Below, one piece after another: positions 7,405 to 15,130 of a stretch of DNA of 37,373 nucleotides (positions are counted from its first letter, which is position 1; every line of letters begins with the position of its first letter). Source of the DNA: Bog-756 sp035534835. GTDB taxonomy: Bacteria > Actinomycetota > Acidimicrobiia > Acidimicrobiales > RAAP-2. The translations under genes and the position numbers were made by a program. Below the pieces are notes generated by a model that was not told the origin of the DNA, searched no databases, and saw only the letters and a list, made by a program, of their open reading frames with translations. The DNA lies in the NCBI GenBank assembly GCA_035534835.1, contig DATLRE010000080.1:1-37373 (forward strand), given 5' to 3'.

Positions 7405-8877
7405 GTGAGCGTGCCGTACCGCGCATTCGAACGAACTGACCTCCAGGACGGGCGAGCCGGAGGAGGGGCCGAGAGCGACCGGTCGTCGTCGGGGCCTCGG
7501 AATCCGTCCGCCGGCGACATCGGGGCAGTCGTGCGGAGGCGGGCGGTGCCCTTCGCCGCCGCAGTGGTGATGTTCGGCGTCGGCATGGCGTTCGAGTTCT
7601 TCTGGATCCCCACCGTGTACCACCAGTCCCGATGGTTCACCCAGGGGGACGTGTGGGGGATGTTCCGGGCCGCCCACTTCGTCGGATGGGGAGACCTCGG
7701 CGGCATCTACACCTCGGGCAACGGCGTGGTGACCTTCCCCGGAATGGCCATCCTCCTCGCGCCGGTCGCCATGCTGAGCGGGGCACTCCATCTGACGGAG
7801 TCGTATAACGGGGTTTTCCTGGCGCATCCGACGGCGGTCCTGCTCGTGCTACCGGTGGAGCTGGTCCTTGCGTCGACGGTGATCTTCGCCGCCGACGCGC
7901 TCGCACAGGATCTGGGTGCCTCGAGGGCTCGCCGGGTGTGGTCGTGCATGCTCGTCGCACTCCTGGCGTGGCCGACGGCCGTCCTCTGGGGGCATGCGGA
8001 GGATGCCCTCGTGATGACGCTGGCACTGTGCGCCATGCGGGCCGCGTTGGGGGGCCGATGGGCGCGGACCGGCTGGCTCTTCGGATTGGCGATCGTCATC
8101 CAGCCGCTGATCGCCTTGGTGATCCCGCTGTTCCTGGCGGCGTCGCCGCCGGGCCGGAGACTCATGTTCGCCGTCCGATGTGCCGCGCTGTCCGCATTCA
8201 CCGTGGGAGTTGCCTTTCTCGGGAATCCGTCGGGAACGTATCGGGCACTCGTCCAGCAGCCCACGCCCCCGGACATCAACCACCCGACGCCCTGGGTGGC
8301 CCTGGCGCCGAAGGTCGCGACCGCGTCCAACGGCGTCGACCAAGGATCGGCGGGCGTCCCTTCGTTCGGAAGAGGTGGCTTCTCGTCGACCACGGTCATC
8401 CATCACACCGTGGCGAATGTCTCCGGGGGCCCCGGCCGGACGATCGACGTGCTGCTCGCCGTCGTGCTCGCCGCCTACGTGTGGCGTCGCCCCCAGCCAC
8501 CGGTCCGGCTCCTGTGGCTCGCCGCTGCCGTGCTGGCGTCCCGTTGCTTCTTCGAGGCGGTGATGACCCCGTACTACCTGACGCCACCACTGATCCTCCT
8601 CGTCGTCCTGGCTGCTCGAACGGACACCCGGCGCCTCCTGCTCGCCGGGCTGGTGACCGTCGGCGTGTCGGTCTACGCCTACCTCGATGCCGGACCGTGG
8701 GGATGGTGGCTCCCCGTCGTGGGCGGTCTGACGGCCGTCCTCGCCCTGACCTACCCGACCGTCGACGGTCCGGTTCCGCATTCCGAGGACGGATCGCCCG
8801 GCCGGGCCGTGCGCTCCCGGTCGTCGGGTGCGCCACCGAGACCCGCCGAGCGTGACATGGCCACGTCGATGGGCTGA
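7405..8877 (+). CDS. Polytopic membrane protein, GT-C (GT87-like) glycosyltransferase candidate
   Basis: About 490 aa with roughly nine to eleven hydrophobic segments (for example 'AVPFAAAVVMFGVGMAFEFF', 'LFGLAIVIQPLIALVIPLFL', and 'LLLAGLVTVGVSVYAYL' near the C-terminus) and a polar Ser/Arg-rich tail. The motif 'WPTAVLWGHAEDALVMTLAL' resembles the G-H-(P/A)-E-D segment of actinobacterial polyprenyl-phosphate-sugar-dependent GT-C enzymes, which work on the outer face of the membrane. That family call is tentative. The frame is open from 7264, but 7278-7307 is a terminator, so GTG 7405 or GTG 7411 is more likely; neither has a clear Shine-Dalgarno. Being next to the pilins, it could glycosylate pilin or a cell-envelope polymer; this is only context. 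Confidence 0.65.
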   Translation: MSVPYRAFERTDLQDGRAGGGAESDRSSSGPRNPSAGDIGAVVRRRAVPFAAAVVMFGVGMAFEFFWIPTVYHQSRWFTQGDVWGMFRAAHFVGWGDLGGIYTSGNGVVTFPGMAILLAPVAMLSGALHLTESYNGVFLAHPTAVLLVLPVELVLASTVIFAADALAQDLGASRARRVWSCMLVALLAWPTAVLWGHAEDALVMTLALCAMRAALGGRWARTGWLFGLAIVIQPLIALVIPLFLAASPPGRRLMFAVRCAALSAFTVGVAFLGNPSGTYRALVQQPTPPDINHPTPWVALAPKVATASNGVDQGSAGVPSFGRGGFSSTTVIHHTVANVSGGPGRTIDVLLAVVLAAYVWRRPQPPVRLLWLAAAVLASRCFFEAVMTPYYLTPPLILLVVLAARTDTRRLLLAGLVTVGVSVYAYLDAGPWGWWLPVVGGLTAVLALTYPTVDGPVPHSEDGSPGRAVRSRSSGAPPRPAERDMATSMG

Positions 8878-8928
8878 ACTCCACCCGTTGGATGGGCTGG
8901 GCCCCGCAGCAGGGGGACGGACGGGCTC

Positions 8929-10281
8929 CTACAGCGGCCCGACGGTGTGCTTCCTCGCCGGCAACGACTCCCTAGTCGTGGCCAGCAGGGCCAGGGCGTC
9001 GCAGACAACCGCCCGGGTGTCGTCCGGGTCGACCACGGCGTCGACGAAGCCACGCTCGGCCGCCTGGTACGGGGTCAGGAACGTCTCGGCGTACTCGGCC
9101 TGCAGTCGGATCCGCTCGTCCGGCGTCGACCTGCGGTAGAGGATCTGGGCGGCACCCTCGGCGCCCATGACGGCGATCTCGGCGCCGGGCCAGGCGAGGC
9201 ACACGTCGTTGCCGAGCCCCTTCGAGTCCATGACGATGTAGGCACCGCCGAACGCCTTGCGCAGGATCACGCAGATGCGGGGCACGGTGGCCTCGGCGTA
9301 GGCGAACGCGAGCTCGGCCCCGTGGCGGATCATTCCCCGCCACTCGAGGTCCTTGCCGGGGAGGAACCCTGGTGTGTCGACCAGCGTGACCAGCGGGACG
9401 TTGAAGGCATCGCAGAACCGGACGAACCGGGCGCCCTTCTGCGACGCGGCGATGTCGAGCGTCCCGGCCAGGGCCTGGGACTGGTTGGCGACGAACCCGA
9501 CGGTCCGACCGTCGATCCTCCCGAGGGCGGTGACCAGCTGGGGTGCCCACCGGGGCCAGAGCTCGGACACGTCACCACCGTCGGCAAGCCCGGCCGCGAC
9601 CCGGCGCACGTCGTACGAGCTTGTCGCCCGGTCGGGGATCACCGAGCGCAGTCCGCTCTCGGCCGGCCCGGGCCGGTCGTCGGCCCGAGGGGGGAGCTCG
9701 TCGGTGTGCGCGGGCAGGAGTCCGAGCAGATGGCTCACGTGCTCGAGCGCCTGTTCGGCCGAGGACGCCTCGACCGCGCACAGACCGCTGGTGCGGGCGT
9801 GGATGGCCGGGCCGCCCAGTTGGTGGACACCGATGCGCACACCCGTGAAGTCCTCGACCATGGACGGTCCGGACACGAAGGCGAACGCATCACCGGTCAT
9901 CATCACGAGGTCGGCCAGTCCCAGGAGCAGCGCCGGCCCCGAGAGCGCCGGGCCGGTCACGACGACGACCACGGGCACGATGCCCGAGCACGATGCCAGG
10001 GCCCGGGCGGCCCGGCCCCACCCGTGCAGCGAGGCCACGCCGGCCGAGACGTCGGCGCCGCTCGAGGCGAGCACCAGCACGAACGGGATGCGGAGGTCGC
10101 GGGCGGCCGACGCCGCCTCGGCCAGCGTGTCCCCGTCGTCGGGGGAGAGCGCCCCCCGCCGGACGTCGGACGTGGACCGGACGACCATGGCCGGCCGGCC
10201 CCCGAGGTCCTCGACGCCGGCCCGGACGCTGCCGGCGACGTACCGCCGGAGGATCGGCGCGGTGGGGGCGTCCAGGGTCAC
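8929..10281 (-). CDS. Acyl-CoA carboxylase beta-type carboxyltransferase
   Basis: Biotin-dependent carboxyltransferase subunit of the AccD/PccB family, transferring CO2 from carboxybiotin to an acyl-CoA. The C-terminal half is typical: 'VGFVANQSQALAGTLDIAASQKGARFVRFCDAFNVPLVTLVDTPGFLPG' (in shortened form NQ..ALAG.LD) and 'GGAYIVMDSKGLGNDVCLAWPGAEIAVMGAEGA'. The N-terminal half is more divergent and about 60-80 aa shorter than classical PccB; it keeps a crotonase-like core ('DLRIPFVLVLASSGADVSAG'). The frame extends to 10353, but GTG 10281 gives the natural N-terminus and has TACCAT 6 bases upstream. No biotin-carboxylase alpha subunit is nearby. Substrate (acetyl-, propionyl- or another CoA) cannot be decided. 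Confidence 0.85.
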   Translation of the reverse strand: MTLDAPTAPILRRYVAGSVRAGVEDLGGRPAMVVRSTSDVRRGALSPDDGDTLAEAASAARDLRIPFVLVLASSGADVSAGVASLHGWGRAARALASCSGIVPVVVVVTGPALSGPALLLGLADLVMMTGDAFAFVSGPSMVEDFTGVRIGVHQLGGPAIHARTSGLCAVEASSAEQALEHVSHLLGLLPAHTDELPPRADDRPGPAESGLRSVIPDRATSSYDVRRVAAGLADGGDVSELWPRWAPQLVTALGRIDGRTVGFVANQSQALAGTLDIAASQKGARFVRFCDAFNVPLVTLVDTPGFLPGKDLEWRGMIRHGAELAFAYAEATVPRICVILRKAFGGAYIVMDSKGLGNDVCLAWPGAEIAVMGAEGAAQILYRRSTPDERIRLQAEYAETFLTPYQAAERGFVDAVVDPDDTRAVVCDALALLATTRESLPARKHTVGPL

Positions 10282-10287
10282 GCGACC

Positions 10288-10293
10288 ATGGTA
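10288..10293 (-). promoter_or_regulatory. -10 hexamer of a probable leaderless carboxyltransferase mRNA
   Basis: On the minus strand TACCAT (TAnnnT) is followed by exactly 6 bases and then the GTG start at 10281. Transcription would begin at or next to the start codon. No Shine-Dalgarno is present. The same geometry recurs at six other genes in the window. Confidence 0.5.
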
Positions 10294-10330
10294 CGGATCC
10301 GGGGCGGAGTGGGTGCACATGCGTTCGTCC

Positions 10331-10440
10331 GACCCGTCCGACCCGTCCAGCACCGTCCGGCCCCGTCCAGCACCGCCCGGCCCCGTCCAGCACCGCCCGG
10401 CACCGTCCGGCCCCGTCCAGCACCGTCCAGCACCGTCCGG
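10331..10440. repeat. Decanucleotide tandem repeat, about 11 copies
   Basis: Eleven successive 10-bp units of the type (C/A/G)(A/C)CCCGTCC(A/G)G or CACCG(T/C)CC(G/A)G, in the 227-bp gap between the carboxyltransferase start and the ctaG stop. One strand is almost free of long T runs and strongly C-rich. It carries no gene. Copy number is likely variable between strains. Confidence 0.8.
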
Positions 10441-10508
10441 CCCGCTCGCCCCCTTCCGGCCGGAGGGGTCGTGCCACCCGGATCCGTGCGGCGTCCCGGG
10501 TCGGTCGC

Positions 10509-11576
10509 CTACCCCGCCGGGTCTCCCTTGCGATCGGGACCCTCGTCACCGGGGGGACCGGTGGGGACGTCTCCCTCCGGCCGTGCCTCCCCGGAGCCCT
10601 CCCGTGGCGACGGTCGAACGGTGGTCGCCTCCGCGGCAGGACGCCCGCGCCGGTCCGCACGTTCGAAGTGGCGCTCGACATCGGCCCACACCAGCGGGTC
10701 CTCGGGACCGAGGTCCTCGTCCGTCTCCGGCGCGCCGGCCAGGATCGCCCCCGCCACGGTCAGGAGGGTCAGGAGGAAGGTGAGCTTGGAGACGAACCCT
10801 GCGATCTGCTGGTCGGCCAAGGGGGACAGCCCGACGGCACGGGCCGGGCGGGCGAGCGTCGGATAGAGCGGACGCGTCGCCAGGATGAAGATGAAGGACA
10901 GGAAGACGGGGACCACCGCCTGGGCCACCAGGTAGACGGCCCGGACCATGGGCCTCGGTCGGCGGATCCCCGGCACCCGACCGAGGACGGGCAGCCACAG
11001 GACGATCCCGGCCGAGGTGACCACCAGGGCCAGGATGCCGCGTACCAGCGCCGAGTGGGACTGCGCGGCTACCAGCGGCGGGGCCATCGAACCGACCAGT
11101 ACGACCGTGACGAGCACGACGGCCGCCGGTGGACGGAGGATGCGCAACAGGAGCGCGTCGACCGGCGCCGGGCGGGTCGCCCATGCCAGGAGGTCGTCGG
11201 GCAGTCCGGACAGCAGGAGCGACGCGACGGCCAGCACGAGCAGCGACCGCTGCAGGACGAGTGCCGACAGCGACCAGTGAGCGGCGAGATCGCCGAGCGG
11301 CCAGCCGAGGGCGATCAGCGCGACGGCCAGCGCGCCGACGAAGCGGGCGATGCGGACGGTCGGCCACGCCACAGGGTGGTCGACGGTGGTGACCAGCCGC
11401 CGGTGGAGGAGGGTCACGCCGGCCCCGACGGTGCCCAGCACGGCCCACAGCACCGGGTGGGGCTGCCATGCCCATGCTCCCGGAGCCCCCGTGCCCCCCG
11501 GAGCCACGATGCCTCCCGTGGCTCCGACGGCACCGGTCGCGGCGGTGACGGCTCCGAGGGCGATCACGGTGCGCAT
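10509..11576 (-). CDS. CtaG-like cytochrome c oxidase assembly membrane protein
   Basis: 355-aa integral membrane protein resembling the caa3-type CtaG family (PF09678), which supports maturation of the copper sites of cytochrome c oxidase. It has about seven to nine hydrophobic helices and the typical pattern 'AAHWSLSALVLQRSLLVLAVASLLLSGLPDDLL' (His followed by Gln and a Pro-containing loop; positions about 97-130) and a C-terminal 'PLADQQIAGFV' helix. After the last helix comes a 70-residue polar tail rich in acidic and Arg residues. The ATG at 11576 is divergent from pafB with only 29 bases between starts, so promoters must overlap the coding ends. Family call is from pattern recognition; the oxidase itself is outside the window. 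Confidence 0.75.
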   Translation of the reverse strand: MRTVIALGAVTAATGAVGATGGIVAPGGTGAPGAWAWQPHPVLWAVLGTVGAGVTLLHRRLVTTVDHPVAWPTVRIARFVGALAVALIALGWPLGDLAAHWSLSALVLQRSLLVLAVASLLLSGLPDDLLAWATRPAPVDALLLRILRPPAAVVLVTVVLVGSMAPPLVAAQSHSALVRGILALVVTSAGIVLWLPVLGRVPGIRRPRPMVRAVYLVAQAVVPVFLSFIFILATRPLYPTLARPARAVGLSPLADQQIAGFVSKLTFLLTLLTVAGAILAGAPETDEDLGPEDPLVWADVERHFERADRRGRPAAEATTVRPSPREGSGEARPEGDVPTGPPGDEGPDRKGDPAG

Positions 11577-11592
11577 CCGTTGCCGTGGGCCG

Positions 11593-11598
11593 TAGATT
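11593..11598 (+). promoter_or_regulatory. -10 hexamer of a probable leaderless pafB mRNA
   Basis: TAGATT is followed by 7 bases and then the pafB ATG at 11606. It sits inside the 29-bp gap between the divergent ctaG-like and pafB genes. There is no Shine-Dalgarno. Confidence 0.55.
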
Positions 11599-11605
11599 GA
11601 CGGGA

Positions 11606-12562
11606 ATGGCCCGACCCGACCGACTCGAACGCGTCACCGACCTGCTGCTGGTCCTGCTCGACACCGGCCGCCCGCTCAGCCTGCGCGAGATCGCCGAGCG
11701 GGTCCCCGGCTATCCCGACGGGCACGACGCCCGACGCCAGGCCTTCGAACGGGACAAGCGGCTCCTCCGCGACGAGGGGGTCCCGGTCGTGACGTCGCCG
11801 ATCGACGGCGAGGAGCAGGCCGGGTACCGGGTCGACCCCGACGACTACTACCTGCCGGACCTGGGGCTCGAGCCCGACGAGCAGGCCGCCCTCAACCTGG
11901 CGGTGGCCGGTGTCCACCTCGGGGAGCCTATCGGGAGGGAGGCGCTGTCCAAATTGGGCATGGGGGGCCAATGGCCCCGCCGGGGGGCGCCCCTGCCGAT
12001 GGTGGACCTGCCGCTGGTCGACGGGCTCCCCGCGCTCCCGGTGCTGTTCGACGCCGTGCGCACGGCGGCCACCGTGACCTTCACCTATCGGGGGGAGCCC
12101 CGTTCGGTGGACGTGGCCGGGATCCGCTTCCGTGGCGGCCACTGGTACGCCGTCTGCTGGGACCGGGACCGCGGTGAGCCGCGCACGTTCCGGGTCGACC
12201 GCATCGACGGGCTGCCCGAGGTGGGTGCCACCGGGTCGGCCCTGTTGCCCGGGGACTTCGACACCGATGAGGCATTCGCCCGCGAGCCGTGGCACTTCGG
12301 GTCCGGCGACGCCGTCGAGGTCGACGTCGCCGTCGACGCCGCCGAGGCGTCCCGTGTCGTCACCGCCCTCGGACCCGACGCCGTGGTGGAACGGAGCGAC
12401 GACGGGGCGGTGGTGGTCCGGCTGGTGGTCACCGAAGTCGAAGCACTGGTGTCGTGGGTGCTCGACCTCCTCGACCATGCCGAGGTGGTCCGGCCGCCGG
12501 AGATACGCGAGGCGGTGGTCGCCCGACTGCAGGCGTTCGTCGCCGGGGGCTCGGCCCGATGA
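11606..12562 (+). CDS. pafB: WYL-domain transcriptional regulator PafB
   Basis: 318-aa DNA-binding regulator that in actinobacteria acts with PafC to activate the LexA/RecA-independent DNA damage response. Residues 1-65 form a winged helix ('RLERVTDLLLVLLDTGRPLSLREIAERVPGYP' then 'RRQAFERDKRLLRDEGVPV'). Residues about 130-205 are the WYL domain, here with 'GGHWYAVCWDRDRGEPRTFRVDRI'; the Arg-rich 'FRVDRI' strand is typical of the ligand-binding pocket. A C-terminal WCX-like domain follows. The ATG at 11606 was chosen because the Met-Ala-Arg N-terminus and the leaderless -10 fit it; 11585 is a longer alternative. The stop overlaps the pafC ATG (ATGA). Confidence 0.9.
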   Translation: MARPDRLERVTDLLLVLLDTGRPLSLREIAERVPGYPDGHDARRQAFERDKRLLRDEGVPVVTSPIDGEEQAGYRVDPDDYYLPDLGLEPDEQAALNLAVAGVHLGEPIGREALSKLGMGGQWPRRGAPLPMVDLPLVDGLPALPVLFDAVRTAATVTFTYRGEPRSVDVAGIRFRGGHWYAVCWDRDRGEPRTFRVDRIDGLPEVGATGSALLPGDFDTDEAFAREPWHFGSGDAVEVDVAVDAAEASRVVTALGPDAVVERSDDGAVVVRLVVTEVEALVSWVLDLLDHAEVVRPPEIREAVVARLQAFVAGGSAR

Positions 12563-13554
12563 GCTCGCCGCCCGACACCGCCGCCCGCCTGCGCCGTCTC
12601 CTGGCCATCCTCACCTGGCTGGCCCAGGAGGGCGAGGCCCCGATCGACGAGGTGGCGGAGCGGTTCGATCTGACACCGAACGCATTGGTCGCCGAATTGG
12701 AGTTGGCCGCCTGCTACGGGGTCCCTCCGTACTCACCCGACCAGCTGCTCGAGATCGTCGTCACCGACGACACGGTGTCGACCCGGGTCGGCACGGCGCT
12801 CGCCCGTCCCCGCCGCCTCAGTCCGCGCGAGGGTCTGGCCCTGGCAGCGTCGGCACGCGCCCTGCTGGCCGTTCCGGGGAGCGACGAGGGCGGTGCACTG
12901 TCCCGGGCGCTGGCCAAGCTGGACCGGGCCCTCGGCGGACCGTCGGTCGAGGTGGAGCTGGACTCGCCAGCGCTCTTGGACGTCGTGAGCGACGCGCTCG
13001 ACCGGGGGGTGCGACTGGCCGTCACCTACTACTCGGCCTCCACCGATCAGACCGGGGAACGCACCATCACCCCGCGCCACCTGTTCGCCTCCGAGGGGCA
13101 CTGGTACGTCGACGCCTGGTGCGAGGTCGCCGGCGGTGTGCGCCGGTTCCGGGTGGACCGCATCGCCTCGGCGATCCCGGCCGGCCCCGCCTCACCGGAG
13201 GTGCTGGCCGACGCGCTCCCCGGACCCGTGGGCGGCGCCGCCCCGGGTGCCGGGCCCGAGGGCGGGGCGGCGGTGCGCGGCGCCTTCGTGCCCGGTCCCG
13301 ACAGCAGGAGGGTGCGGATCGCCGCCGACCCGTCGATGGGCTGGCTGCTCGAGACCATCCCGACGGCCACCCGGGTGGACACGGTCGCGGACCGGCCGGT
13401 GTGGGAGGTCTTCGTCGCGGGCGATGCCTGGCTCGAGCGCCTGCTCCTGCGCCTCGGGCCCGACGCCGAGGTGGTGGAGCCGGTCGAGGACCGGGCGTTG
13501 GCACCCGAGGCGGCGTCCCGCATCCTCGGCCGGTACCGGGCCACGGCCGGATGA
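12559..13554 (+). CDS. pafC: WYL-domain transcriptional regulator PafC
   Basis: 331-aa partner of PafB, translationally coupled through an ATGA overlap. An N-terminal helix-turn-helix ('RLRRLLAILTWLAQEGEAPIDEVAERFDLTPNAL', shown as residues 10-43) precedes the WYL domain at about 155-215, containing 'FASEGHWYVDAWC' and 'VRRFRVDRIASA'. The C-terminal WCX domain contains 'DPSMGWLLETIPTA'. PafB and PafC form a heterodimer or fused protein in other actinobacteria; separate adjacent genes are the common state. The proteasome-ligase genes that often accompany them are not in the window. Confidence 0.9.
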   Translation: MSSPPDTAARLRRLLAILTWLAQEGEAPIDEVAERFDLTPNALVAELELAACYGVPPYSPDQLLEIVVTDDTVSTRVGTALARPRRLSPREGLALAASARALLAVPGSDEGGALSRALAKLDRALGGPSVEVELDSPALLDVVSDALDRGVRLAVTYYSASTDQTGERTITPRHLFASEGHWYVDAWCEVAGGVRRFRVDRIASAIPAGPASPEVLADALPGPVGGAAPGAGPEGGAAVRGAFVPGPDSRRVRIAADPSMGWLLETIPTATRVDTVADRPVWEVFVAGDAWLERLLLRLGPDAEVVEPVEDRALAPEAASRILGRYRATAG

Positions 13555-13671
13555 CCCGGCCGACCAGGGGTGACCGACGAGAAATCGCAGGAAAAACAAT
13601 GGGATGACATGAGAGTGTATGAACGGTAGCGTGGCCCGCGGGGCGCCGCCACGGCGTCGGAAGGGGGCACG

Positions 13672-15060
13672 GTGCTCAGGATGCAGGTGGTGCGGTCGTC
13701 CGGCGTGCCCTACTACGTGCGAGACCTGGTACCCGGCAGGGCGGAGGGGACGGGCGTGGCCGGCGAGTCCCCGGGGGTCTGGTCCGGGCGGGGGAGCGCC
13801 GTGCTGGGCATCCGCGGCGTGGTGGGGCGGGACGAGTTCTGGGCGGTGTTCGCCGGACGGGACCCGTCGGGGGACCGCGCCCTGCGAACGGACCGGGGCC
13901 CGCGGGCGGTGGCCGGGGTCGACCTCGTGTTCGGCGCGCCGAAGTCGGTGAGCCTGCTGCACCTCCTCGGCCCCCGGGAGCTGGCCGAGGCCACCGGGGC
14001 GGCCCACGAGGCGGCCGTGGCCGACGCCGTCGGCTACCTGGAGCGGGCCGGACTGGGTGTTCGCCGCACCCGGGGCGGCCGGACCCACCACCTGCCCGCC
14101 ACCGGGGCGGTGGCGGCCGGATTCGTCCATCGGACCAGTCGCGCCCTCGACCCCCACGTCCACACGCACCTGGTGGTGGCCAATGTCGGCCAGGGGCTCG
14201 ACGGCCTGTGGTCCTCGGTCGACACCCGTCGACTGTTCCTGCACCGCCGGTGCCTCGAGGCCGTCTACGACGCCTCGCTACGGCGCGAGCTCACGGACCG
14301 GGTAGGCGTGGCCTGGGAGCGGGGGCGATCGGGCCGCTGGGACGTGGTCGGGGTGGACCCCTTACTGAGTCGCCTGTTCTCCCAGCGGACGGCGTCGATC
14401 GACGAGCACGCCCACCGTGCGAGCGGCGGCCGAGGCTCCCCGGGGCAGCGGCGGGTGGCGTTCCATGCCGAACGGCCGGCGAAGGACACCGGGCCGACCG
14501 TGGAGGGGCTCCGGTCCGCGTGGCACCGGCGGGCCGCCGACCACGACCTCGATCCGGCCGACCTGGTCCGGGTGGTCGGCCGGGCCCGCACCGTCCCGCA
14601 CCGCGCCGCGGTCGACGCCGACGATCTGGCCGAGCGGCTCGGGGTCCAGGCCGGGCGGCGGGCGACGCTCGGGGAGCGGGACCTGGTCGCCGCCGTGGCC
14701 GACGCGTCGCCGGCCGGACTCGACCCCGGCGAGCTCCGTGCCGTCGTCGACGCGCTGGAGCGGGCCGTCCCACCGACGATCGGCATCGCGCCGTCGGCCT
14801 CCACCCGAGCCGTGGGCACCGTCACCCCGGGCCGGGACGTGCGGTGGGCGACCGCGGACGTCGTCCGCACACTCTCCCGACGTCCGGATCCGTTGGCCGC
14901 CGTCCTCGCGGATCCCACCGTCCTTTCGCGGAGCCCGTTCACCGATCGCACGCCCGCCGCCCCCGACCGAGGGCGCCACGTCGCGCCGGATCTCGCGCCC
15001 GGGTTCCGCGCCACGCTGGGACCCGAGCTCGGGTCGACGTCCGGCGGGCGCCACCGGTGA
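13672..15060 (+). CDS. MobF/TrwC-type relaxase lacking the helicase domain
   Basis: 462-aa protein with the TrwC relaxase domain, which nicks DNA at an origin of transfer and stays bound through a tyrosine. Seen: an N-terminal Tyr pair Y14-Y15, 'VDLVFGAPKSVSLLHLL' (compare TrwC 'LDLTFSAPKSVSL'), and the metal-binding His triad H162, H164, H166 in 'TSRALDPHVHTHLVVAN'. The second Tyr pair of TrwC is missing. After the relaxase domain about 160 residues continue ('LGERDLVAAVADASPAGLD', 'RWATADVVRTLSRR') and stop just where the large helicase domain should begin; MobF proteins are usually 900-1900 aa. GTG 13672 follows AAGGGGG. It faces a coupling-type ATPase; no type IV secretion genes are present. 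Confidence 0.85.
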   Translation: MLRMQVVRSSGVPYYVRDLVPGRAEGTGVAGESPGVWSGRGSAVLGIRGVVGRDEFWAVFAGRDPSGDRALRTDRGPRAVAGVDLVFGAPKSVSLLHLLGPRELAEATGAAHEAAVADAVGYLERAGLGVRRTRGGRTHHLPATGAVAAGFVHRTSRALDPHVHTHLVVANVGQGLDGLWSSVDTRRLFLHRRCLEAVYDASLRRELTDRVGVAWERGRSGRWDVVGVDPLLSRLFSQRTASIDEHAHRASGGRGSPGQRRVAFHAERPAKDTGPTVEGLRSAWHRRAADHDLDPADLVRVVGRARTVPHRAAVDADDLAERLGVQAGRRATLGERDLVAAVADASPAGLDPGELRAVVDALERAVPPTIGIAPSASTRAVGTVTPGRDVRWATADVVRTLSRRPDPLAAVLADPTVLSRSPFTDRTPAAPDRGRHVAPDLAPGFRATLGPELGSTSGGRHR

Positions 15061-15118
15061 CGACCCCCTCGACGACCCCGGCGACGACCCCGGCGACGAC
15101 CCCCTCGACGACCCCTCC
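15059..15118. repeat. 12-bp tandem repeat, five copies
   Basis: Five units GACGACCCC(CTC/GGC/TCC) in perfect register, starting inside the relaxase TGA and ending 13 bases before the stop of the convergent ATPase gene. It fills the junction between two convergent genes and has no terminator-like hairpin. Confidence 0.85.
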
Positions 15119-15130
15119 GGACCGCCCGGC

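Noticed and set aside
10331..10440. CRISPR array
   Set aside because: The 10-bp units are contiguous with no unique spacers and no cas genes are present; the same holds for the other repeat arrays.
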